Below, piece by piece: positions 7,560 to 13,071 of a stretch of 13,195 nt of DNA. This stretch comes from DAOTWP01 sp034435675 (GTDB lineage: Bacteria; Chloroflexota; Anaerolineae; Aggregatilineales; Phototrophicaceae), in the NCBI GenBank assembly GCA_034435675.1, contig DAOTWP010000078.1, forward strand, positions 1 through 13,195. The letters run 5' to 3'. The position numbers and the translations under genes are program-made. Position 1 is the stretch's first letter. Each line of letters starts with the position of its first letter. The notes under the pieces are model-generated. The model searched no databases and was not told the origin of the DNA. It saw nothing but the letters and a program-made list of their open reading frames with translations.

Positions 7560-7565
7560 TATAAT
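7560..7565 (+). promoter_or_regulatory. -10 box of the Uma2 gene
   Basis: A perfect TATAAT preceded by GC (GCTATAAT, 7558-7565), 33 nt before the ATG at 7599. No -35 hexamer is recognisable at normal spacing in the GC-rich upstream sequence. Confidence 0.6.
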
Positions 7566-7579
7566 GACAGCACCTGTCA
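7565..7579. promoter_or_regulatory. 15-bp palindrome at the Uma2 transcription start (possible operator)
   Basis: TGACAG, cac, CTGTCA: a perfect inverted repeat overlapping the last base of the TATAAT box and covering the expected transcription start. Position and symmetry fit a repressor site; as RNA it could also form a small 5' hairpin. Confidence 0.4.
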
Positions 7580-7598
7580 ACAGTAGGGAACCCCTGCG

Positions 7599-8267
7599 AT
7601 GACCGATCCTGTCGTTTTTGATCCACTCGAACAGACCGAACCCATGCCCGACCCCTTCCGCAATGAGACGATCATCGCGGAAAACGTGCCCTGGGAGGAA
7701 TTTCTCACGCGCTTCAGCGAAGTCCACGCAGAATGGCACGGGGGGAGGGTGATTCGCGTGTCAAACAATGCCGAACATAACATGCTGCTCGTTGTGCTGG
7801 GTACGCTGCTCAACCTGTTTCTGGGCTTGAAGCAGATGGGCGTGGTGCTTTCCGCAGGTGTGCCGATGCGCGTGCGCGAAGAACGTCCCCACCGCGAACC
7901 GGATCTGCTGGTCGTGCTCAACGCGCATCGGGAGCGCATTAAGCAGAATTATCTGGATGGCGCTGCCGATCTGGTGGTCGAAATTGTCAGCCCGGAAAGC
8001 GACATGCGTGATTACGGTGACAAGCGCGTGGAATACGAAGCGGCAGGGGTGCCGGAATACTGGCTGTTCGACCCGCTGCGCAGGGATATTCTCGTGTTCG
8101 CCCTGGGCGCGGATGGGCGCTACCAGCGGCTGCCGCGTGATGCGCAGGGGCGGGTGTACTCCGTGCTGCTGCCCGGCTTCGCCTTTGACCCCGCGCTGCT
8201 GTGGCGCGACGAACTGCCCGCCGGGGCAGAGCTGATCGCGCTGGTGCAGGCACTGGCAGGTGTCTAA
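7599..8267 (+). CDS. Uma2 family protein (PD-(D/E)XK nuclease fold)
   Basis: A 222-residue member of the Uma2 (formerly DUF820) family, which expands greatly in cyanobacteria and Chloroflexota and is assigned to the restriction-endonuclease-like superfamily. Characteristic blocks are REPDLLVV (99-106) and LVVEIVSPES (125-134), then DKRVEYEAAGVPEYWLFDP (141-159). D102, E128 and K142 are the likely metal-site residues. DNA cleavage is inferred from the fold; the in vivo role of the family is unknown. The first about 30 residues are variable. The ATG at 7599 has AGGGA about 9 nt upstream and a TATAAT box with a palindrome in front. It is a single-gene unit that converges with the selenoprotein gene. 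Confidence 0.9.
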   Translation: MTDPVVFDPLEQTEPMPDPFRNETIIAENVPWEEFLTRFSEVHAEWHGGRVIRVSNNAEHNMLLVVLGTLLNLFLGLKQMGVVLSAGVPMRVREERPHREPDLLVVLNAHRERIKQNYLDGAADLVVEIVSPESDMRDYGDKRVEYEAAGVPEYWLFDPLRRDILVFALGADGRYQRLPRDAQGRVYSVLLPGFAFDPALLWRDELPAGAELIALVQALAGV

Positions 8268-8324
8268 GGCTGGAACTGGCACGCATGTGGACCGGCACAG
8301 GCAAACACCAGCCCCCGCCAGCCG

Positions 8325-8597
8325 CTATTCCCCGCGCCGTTCGCCAAGCTTGCGCGCAATCAGCGCCTTGATTTCCCCCGGCTCGGCATGCCGCCCCAGC
8401 GCCTTTTTGGAAAACAGCAGGTCGCCGTTGACAAAGACCTCGAATTTGCCACCGGTGGTGGGAATCATCTGCCACGAGCCGATGTATGCTTCCAGCTCAC
8501 GATCGCTCAGCACTTCAGCCGTCAAACTGACGGCACGCGGGGTGTAGTTTCAAACCGCGCAGTATTCCAGCACCACGCTCAGCCAGTCGGTTTGCAT
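8325..8597 (-). CDS. Rdx family (SelT/SelW/SelH) selenoprotein with in-frame UGA as selenocysteine
   Basis: Read through one UGA, the frame gives a 90-residue thioredoxin-like Rdx protein. It begins MQTDWLSVVLEYCAVU and continues NYTPRAVSLTAEVL. The UGA (codon 16, 8552-8550) is the second redox position of the C-x-x-C/U motif (C13-A14-V15-U16), directly after the first beta strand, as in SelW. The C-terminal half has the family signature TGGKFEVFVNGDLLFSKK (49-66) and GRHAEPGEIKALI (69-81). The ATG at 8597 has AAGGAG 7 nt upstream, and a candidate promoter lies at 8639-8668. A bacterial-type SECIS hairpin follows the UGA. Without readthrough only a 66-residue fragment from a TTG at 8525 would be called, lacking the redox motif. 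The role is presumably thiol redox chemistry. The alternatives are a nonsense mutation or a sequencing error, but the exact position of the UGA argues against both. Confidence 0.88.
8518..8534 (-). promoter_or_regulatory. Putative bacterial SECIS element
   Basis: On the minus strand GCCGTCA (8534-8528), loop GTT (8527-8525) and TGACGGC (8524-8518) form a perfect 7-bp stem. The loop begins 22 nt after the UGA and its first base is G. As I recall the bacterial SECIS model, it asks for a 4-16 bp upper stem, a 3-14 nt loop with G in the first two positions, and 16-37 nt between UGA and loop; all are met. It would recruit SelB to the ribosome. It lies within the coding sequence, as in other bacterial selenoprotein genes. 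Confidence 0.72.
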
Positions 8598-8789
8598 GTT
8601 TCAGCTCCTTTTTATCGATCAGGCGCGCCTGTCCCCCGACTATACCCACAGAGCAGGGCATGTGCCAAGCGCCATGCCGTGAAAAGTGTATAAAAACAGG
8701 AGTACATATTTGATTTGCGCTGCACTTTGAGGCACACTTATTGATACGTGTAGCTAATCAGATGGCATGGTGCAGGTCAGGGGTTGCAG
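8598..8789. other. Divergent intergenic region between the selenoprotein and FHA genes
   Basis: About 190 nt. The left part holds the selenoprotein promoter. The right part (about 8680-8760) is unusually AT-rich for the window and probably carries the promoter of the plus-strand FHA-TIR genes, but no convincing -35/-10 pair could be assigned. Confidence 0.4.
8639..8668 (-). promoter_or_regulatory. Putative promoter of the selenoprotein gene
   Basis: On the minus strand TTGGCA (8668-8663), an 18-nt spacer and TATAGT (8644-8639) differ from the sigma-70 consensus by one base in each hexamer. The -10 ends 41 nt before the ATG. A GGCATG...CATGCC inverted repeat (8657-8678) overlaps the -35 and might be an operator. 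Confidence 0.45.
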
Positions 8790-9614
8790 GTGGAAAAACT
8801 ACAGGAGATTTACAGCGAATACGTCCGTATGCGCACCAACGGACTTGATCCGAAGGTGGTGCTGCATATCCTGCGCGGCTATATCGAACCACTGCCCAAA
8901 GAGCAGCGCGAAGACCTGATTCGGCGCATTCGCGGCTGGGAAAGCACCAGCGCTGCCGCCGTCACTGCGCCCCTCAAGCCCGTCATCAAAAAGCTGAAGA
9001 CCGACGCCGACGAAGCGGTCACGCGCACCGGCGTTACGCCAGTCTCACCTGCCGCGCCGCCGCCGCTGCCCGCAACAGAACAGCCATCGGTGATCAAGAA
9101 GTTGATGACGCCGCCAGCGCAGACACCTCCACCGCCCGTAACCGCCAGCGCCTCGCCCGCCAGTGAACCAGCGCCCGCCAAACCCACCGAGCCAGATGAA
9201 CTCACCGGACAGTTTGACACCCGGATGCTGGTGGACACCAGCCAGCGCGCTCACGAAGACCTCTTCTCAGCGGATGCTGCGCTGGTGCTGCGCGTGCGCG
9301 GGTCGGATCAGGTGATTTCGCTGCGCCCGCAGGACACCGACCACGAACTGATTATCGGGCGGCAGGTCAGCGGCAGTGTGATGACGCCGGATGTAGACCT
9401 TGCCGGGTTTGGCGCGGACGAGATGGGCGTTTCGCGGCTGCATCTGGCGCTGCGCTATGAACGCAGCCACGAGGCAGTGCATGTTTACGATCTGGGCAGC
9501 GCCAACGGCTCGTATATCAACGGGCAGCGGCTGCACCCGCAGGAAGTGCGCTTTCTGCGCGATGGCGATCAACTGCGGCTGGGGCGGTTGGTGATCAACG
9601 TGCGCTTCGTCTAG
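8790..9614 (+). CDS. FHA domain protein with helical N-terminus and Pro-rich linker
   Basis: From the GTG at 8790 the product is 274 residues. Residues 1-50 are charged and helical and unfamiliar. Residues 51-140 are a disordered Pro/Ala linker that contains a repeated motif, VIKKLKT (65-71) and VIKKLMT (101-107). The FHA domain spans about 162-274 with the canonical phosphothreonine-binding residues: G190-R191, S215-x-x-H218, and N239-G240 followed by N244-G245. FHA domains read Ser/Thr-kinase output. No signal peptide or membrane segment is present, so it is cytosolic. AGGGG lies 6 nt before the GTG; an in-frame TTG at 8784 is the alternative start. The TIR gene follows on the same strand after 219 nt with its own promoter, so coregulation is uncertain. 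Confidence 0.85.
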   Translation: MEKLQEIYSEYVRMRTNGLDPKVVLHILRGYIEPLPKEQREDLIRRIRGWESTSAAAVTAPLKPVIKKLKTDADEAVTRTGVTPVSPAAPPPLPATEQPSVIKKLMTPPAQTPPPPVTASASPASEPAPAKPTEPDELTGQFDTRMLVDTSQRAHEDLFSADAALVLRVRGSDQVISLRPQDTDHELIIGRQVSGSVMTPDVDLAGFGADEMGVSRLHLALRYERSHEAVHVYDLGSANGSYINGQRLHPQEVRFLRDGDQLRLGRLVINVRFV

Positions 9615-9680
9615 ACTCCGCAGGTTGCCGCGCCAGCAGCGCCCGAAGCCCTGCGTCGCTGCCGGTTGCGTTCCCTTTGG

Positions 9681-9791
9681 TCATCCCCCCTGCTGCCGGG
9701 CGATGCCCCACGTGCGCTCAATCAGGTACAGCGGACGCGCTTTGACCTCGTCATAAATGCGCAAGCCCGTTGCCTTATTAGCCCCCGCTGG
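9681..9791 (-). pseudogene. Possible C-terminal remnant of a minus-strand gene
   Basis: A frame bounded by an in-frame TAG (9794-9792) and ending in TGA (9683-9681) encodes a protein-like stretch with GLRIYDEVKARPLYLIERTW followed by GIARQQGG. It has no good start codon or ribosome binding site. Its TGA overlaps an ATG (ATGA at 9684-9681) that opens a 29-codon frame, beginning MTKGNATGSDAGLRALLARQ, which closes at 9595 inside the FHA gene. The stop-start overlap resembles an operon junction whose two sides have been lost. The family is not recognised and this could be chance. Confidence 0.25.
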
Positions 9792-9798
9792 CTATACT
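9770..9798 (+). promoter_or_regulatory. Putative promoter of the TIR gene
   Basis: TTGCCT (9770-9775), a 17-nt spacer and TATACT (9793-9798) lie 35 nt before the ATG. The -10 is part of GCTATACT, another example of the GCTAYAMT box. GGAG lies 6 nt before the ATG at 9834. Confidence 0.55.
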
Positions 9799-9833
9799 CC
9801 CCCCGATAGTACCCCTCACCGTCGGAGCAGGGC

Positions 9834-12293
9834 ATGACGCGGATATTCATCAGCTACCGCATAGCCGATACCGCCCCCATCGCCGGGCGCATTTATGACC
9901 GCCTCAAGGATGCCTTTGGCGAAGCTAACGTCTTTAAGGATTCCCATAACATTCATCCCGGTGATGATTTCCGCGGGAAGATTTATGAGGCAGTGGCAGC
10001 GTGCGATGTTGTGCTAGTGTTGATTGGCACCCAGTGGTTGACGGTCAAGGACAAGCACGGCAATCGCCGTCTGGATGATCCTAAAGACTGGGTGCGCACT
10101 GAGGTCGAAATCGGCTTGCAGCGCGACAGGGTGCGCGTAATCCCGGCGATCATCGGCGCAGCAGCAATGCCCGCGCCTGAGGACTTGCCCGATAGCCTCA
10201 AGGAACTGGCGTACAAACAGGCTGAGTTTGTGCGCGCTGATTCTCTGTTTGACCGCGATATTAGGGCGTTAATTCATGCCATTCAAAGTGATAAGCCTGC
10301 GCCTAGAAGAAGATCTCGCAGCGCTGATTTCATTATTGTGGCGACTGTCTTACTTATAGCGGTGCTGGCAGTTGTAATGCACATGATCCGTAACATAGAC
10401 CCTCCCCCGCCAACACCTGTTTCGGTTGACCTTGCGCTCGGTTTTGCTGTGGATGTCTCTGGGGGAATGGCGCTGCCTGTAAGTGATAGCGAAGAAGAGA
10501 CACGCTACCAGGTGACGCGAGACGTTATCTTCCGTATTGTAAATACACCGGGGATGCACCGGGAGTGGTTAACTCTGCGCACAATCGGTGGCGGAATCGG
10601 AAACGAATGTAGAAGTACGAATAGGGTTCGCAGCGGGCGGCAATGGTATCCTCTGGATTTCTTAAATCCCCTTGATCGCCTGGTACCACAGGGCAATACT
10701 GCTTACGGTGCGGGGTTAAGTGCTGCTTTCGACGATATGTCACTTGCTACAGCGCAGGAACATATTCTGTTCGTTTTTCTGAGTTCACTTGATCCTTCTG
10801 ACGCATGTCCGGATGATCGCTTCAATGTTGAATTGATGCTCGACCGCTTTCAATCTGCCGATATTTCCATCGTATTGTGTGCGTTCACTTTTTTTGACGA
10901 CGCGGATTTTGTGGAGTACCGGGCAAGGCTGGAAGAAGCGGGTGTGGACTGTGTGCATAACGCCACAACTGAAGATGACGCGAATGCATGGGTGGATATT
11001 GCAGTTGCAGAGATTAACCGTGCCCGCGAAAGTCTGCCGGAGCAAATCGTTGGCGTTGCAACCCCGCCGCCAACGGGCGAAGCGCTTGAAACGATTTTTG
11101 CTCCCCAAACATTTACGCCAACTGTTATCGCTGCACCAACTATGACACTAACATTAGCGCTTGCACCCACCAGCACGCCGACTTTCCTGCCTTTAGATGC
11201 AGAAATCGAAGCACGCAGCGGTCCCGGATTACAGTATCCGGTGGCAGCGACGTTTACTGTGGAGACCCTCTACCGGGTTCTTGGAAACCCCGACAATGTT
11301 CTCGGTGTCAGTGAAGACAGAAGCTGGTTGCAAATTCGGCTGGAAGATGGCGCGTTAGTCTGGGTATCCATTGCTGGTGAAGGGCAGCGATTGATCGAAG
11401 GCTTGCCGAATGTACCCATTATCAGTTACGCAACAGAAACGAATACGCCAACGGCCACTGCAACCGCGAGCGCGACGGCAACCCCGACCATTGATCTGGC
11501 GAGTACGCAGCGCGCCTTTGCACTGGCGACGGCAGCAGCAGGGCAGACCGAGGCAGCGCTGGCGACCCCGACGCCGACACCCTACCCGCAGTATGCCGGT
11601 TATGACGCATGGTTTGCCGATGTGCAGCTGGTGGCAAGCAGTCGTAGCAGCTTTAACTGCGCGCTGTTCATCCACCTGTACGATTTTCTGGATGCCAACA
11701 GCGCCAGCCCTGAATACCGCGATGCGCTGGAACTGCTTGACCTGGCAGACCCGTTGTACAGAGTGTGCGAAGATTCGCCGGACAGCACCAGCGTTGCGCT
11801 GCCGCCGATGGTGTTCCCGGCATATGTGGAACTTCAGGGCTTCGTGCGCGTGCGCCAAATGGATGAAAGCTCAATGCTAGTGGTTTACAACGAAAATAAC
11901 CTCTATATCATCCTCCCCGAAACGCGAGAAATCGCCCTGGATGGGATGCGGATTGAGTCGTTCCGCGACGGGCAGTGGACTGGACGTGACCTCATAAGTT
12001 ATCCCAGGCTGGCGGGCTTTATTCCGCCCAACGGAACGCTCACTGCCCCGACTTGTCTGCGCCTGGAAAGCGCCGGAGGATCAATTCCCCAGGTATGTCA
12101 GGATGCGAACAACCCACTGGTCCAAAACCTCAATGCTGCCGATGTGTTCTGGTATAACAGCAATAGAAATGAAGTGCTGCCCGTTCGGATTGTTCAGTAT
12201 GGAGTAGTTGTAGCTAACTGCCCAACCCCCGGTGTAGTTTGCGCCTTTGAATACCCACAATCGCAGGAATCGTTGGTTACACGCACGCCATAA
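9834..12293 (+). CDS. Membrane-anchored TIR protein with vWA-like and SH3b-like extracytoplasmic domains
   Basis: An 819-residue multidomain protein. The TIR domain (about 1-145) starts TRIFISYRIADTAPIAGRIY and keeps W86-x-x-x-E90, the spacing of the WxxxE motif that holds the catalytic glutamate of TIR NADases. A basic stretch (RRRSRS) precedes one membrane helix (166-183), so the TIR should be cytosolic and the rest outside. A vWA-like domain (about 198-400) has an altered metal site, D207-V-S209-G-G211, with T289 and D320 as later candidates. An SH3b-like domain follows (about 453-515: ARSGPGLQYPV...WLQIRLEDGALVWV), then a Thr/Ala/Pro linker (about 532-585). The unrecognised C-terminus (586-819) has six cysteines. 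The GGAG-supported ATG follows a TATACT promoter. Codons in the middle of the gene are less GC-rich than in its neighbours. The likely role is an envelope sensor with TIR output; NAD cleavage is inferred. Confidence 0.85.
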   Translation: MTRIFISYRIADTAPIAGRIYDRLKDAFGEANVFKDSHNIHPGDDFRGKIYEAVAACDVVLVLIGTQWLTVKDKHGNRRLDDPKDWVRTEVEIGLQRDRVRVIPAIIGAAAMPAPEDLPDSLKELAYKQAEFVRADSLFDRDIRALIHAIQSDKPAPRRRSRSADFIIVATVLLIAVLAVVMHMIRNIDPPPPTPVSVDLALGFAVDVSGGMALPVSDSEEETRYQVTRDVIFRIVNTPGMHREWLTLRTIGGGIGNECRSTNRVRSGRQWYPLDFLNPLDRLVPQGNTAYGAGLSAAFDDMSLATAQEHILFVFLSSLDPSDACPDDRFNVELMLDRFQSADISIVLCAFTFFDDADFVEYRARLEEAGVDCVHNATTEDDANAWVDIAVAEINRARESLPEQIVGVATPPPTGEALETIFAPQTFTPTVIAAPTMTLTLALAPTSTPTFLPLDAEIEARSGPGLQYPVAATFTVETLYRVLGNPDNVLGVSEDRSWLQIRLEDGALVWVSIAGEGQRLIEGLPNVPIISYATETNTPTATATASATATPTIDLASTQRAFALATAAAGQTEAALATPTPTPYPQYAGYDAWFADVQLVASSRSSFNCALFIHLYDFLDANSASPEYRDALELLDLADPLYRVCEDSPDSTSVALPPMVFPAYVELQGFVRVRQMDESSMLVVYNENNLYIILPETREIALDGMRIESFRDGQWTGRDLISYPRLAGFIPPNGTLTAPTCLRLESAGGSIPQVCQDANNPLVQNLNAADVFWYNSNRNEVLPVRIVQYGVVVANCPTPGVVCAFEYPQSQESLVTRTP

Positions 12294-12444
12294 TGTTTGG
12301 GTACAAACCTCACGTCAAGGCAATTTGAAGTGAGTACATATGTCCGGTACAGCACGCAGTTTCTTCTTGCGCTGCCGGGGGTGGTGGGGCAAAAGCTGCG
12401 CCGTGCTCGTTGTGGCATTGCTGATCATGTCGATCATGGGGGCG
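12294..12444. other. Convergent gap between the TIR and GtrA genes
   Basis: 151 nt. A weak 5-bp hairpin (gtttg, ggta, caaac; 12295-12308) directly follows the TIR stop and could end that transcript. Short frames on both strands here lack family resemblance and good ribosome binding sites. Confidence 0.35.
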
Positions 12445-12882
12445 TCACTCCACATCGTTAAAGGTCCAGTAGCGGTTGGCGGAGAAGTTCCACAGCACGA
12501 CCACACCGGTCGCGACGACTTTGGCGGGCAGGTAGCCCCACGCCGCGCCGAACAGCGCGTTCAGCGGCGTTTCCAGCAGCAGCACGATGCTGGTGTTCAG
12601 CAGCAGCCCGATCACGCTGACCAGTGCGAACTGCCCGAGCTGTGCCAGCGGGTGCTTGCCGCGCGAATCGGCATAAGTCCACAGGCGGTTGAAGGTGAAG
12701 TTGTTCAGGATGCCCGCGCTGAACGACACGAGGTTGGCGGGCAGGGTGGGCAGCCCGATGACCGACTTCAGCAGTGTCAGAATGCCGAAGTCCACCAGCG
12801 TGCCGCCCGCGCCCACCATCAGGAAGCGCAGCAGGCGACCCGTTTCGGTGCGTTTTGGTTGAACCAGTGTGAGATTTGCCAC
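12445..12882 (-). CDS. GtrA family membrane protein
   Basis: A 145-residue polytopic protein of the GtrA family, which is linked to export or flipping of lipid-linked sugars for cell-surface glycans. Family marks are RFLMVGAGGTLVDFGILTLL (19-38), an N-N-F-T-F-N-R-x-W-T segment (about 60-69) and the C-terminal NFSANRYWTFND (132-143). Four hydrophobic helices are visible (about 18-40, 45-62, 82-104, 118-138). It starts with GTG at 12882, 6 nt after AGGAG; an ATG six bases upstream is out of frame. Length is typical. GtrA genes often sit beside a glycosyltransferase gene, but none is seen on either side here. Confidence 0.92.
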   Translation of the reverse strand: MANLTLVQPKRTETGRLLRFLMVGAGGTLVDFGILTLLKSVIGLPTLPANLVSFSAGILNNFTFNRLWTYADSRGKHPLAQLGQFALVSVIGLLLNTSIVLLLETPLNALFGAAWGYLPAKVVATGVVVLWNFSANRYWTFNDVE

Positions 12883-13024
12883 AGCATGCTCCTCTGTCGG
12901 CGTTCGATCAATACGCCTTCAGCATGGCAAATCCGTGTTCAGAAGTGATGCAGAGCTTGTGCAAAAATCAGGCAGAATGGACTGAAGCAGCACAGGCGGG
13001 CGCAAAGCACGCGGCGCAAATATG

Positions 13025-13032
13025 GCTACAAT
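13025..13032 (+). promoter_or_regulatory. Putative -10 box of the right-edge gene
   Basis: GCTACAAT, 39 nt before the ATG at 13072 and in the same register as the boxes before the Uma2 and TIR genes. No clear -35 is visible. Confidence 0.4.
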
Positions 13033-13044
13033 GGAAAGCTAACT

Positions 13045-13065
13045 GGAGGTGATCATGCTGGAGGT
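13045..13065 (+). promoter_or_regulatory. Two consecutive strong ribosome binding sites
   Basis: GGAGGTGA (13045-13052) precedes an ATG at 13055 by 2 nt, and GGAGGT (13060-13065) precedes the ATG at 13072 by 6 nt. The second spacing is better, and only the second ATG opens a signal peptide. The first opens a 44-codon Cys/Arg-rich frame that ends within the window. Confidence 0.6.
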
Positions 13066-13071
13066 ATTCCC

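Larger units (their letters stand above)
7304..7598. other. Intergenic region between two divergent genes
   Basis: This 295-nt stretch separates the minus-strand [2Fe-2S] gene from the plus-strand Uma2 gene. It contains the Uma2 -10 box and palindrome (7560-7579) and a 9-bp inverted repeat (tgccgtatt at 7330-7338, aatacggca at 7398-7406) near the oxidoreductase side. No open frame here looks like a gene on either strand. A promoter for the oxidoreductase operon must lie here but was not identified. Confidence 0.5.
9615..9833. other. Intergenic region between the FHA and TIR genes
   Basis: 219 nt on the plus strand with no gene. It contains the promoter of the TIR gene (9770-9798) and, on the minus strand, two short overlapping frames that resemble pieces of old genes (see the remnant entry). 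Confidence 0.5.

Noticed and set aside
8325..8525. A 66-residue protein starting at TTG 8525 on the minus strand
   Set aside because: It would lack the first strand and the redox motif of the Rdx family and has no ribosome binding site. The UGA-containing frame from 8597 explains everything better.
8325..8597. Reading the SelW-like gene as a pseudogene with a nonsense mutation
   Set aside because: The only disruption is a UGA exactly at the selenocysteine site, followed by a SECIS-like stem, and the frame is otherwise intact.
12315..12506. Small minus-strand frame downstream of GtrA
   Set aside because: No ribosome binding site or family resemblance, and it overlaps the GtrA 3' end out of frame.
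12340..12948. Plus-strand frame with a hydrophobic start after the TIR gene
   Set aside because: The N-terminus looks signal-like, but the rest is Gln/Arg/His-rich and antisense to GtrA, and the ribosome binding site is weak.
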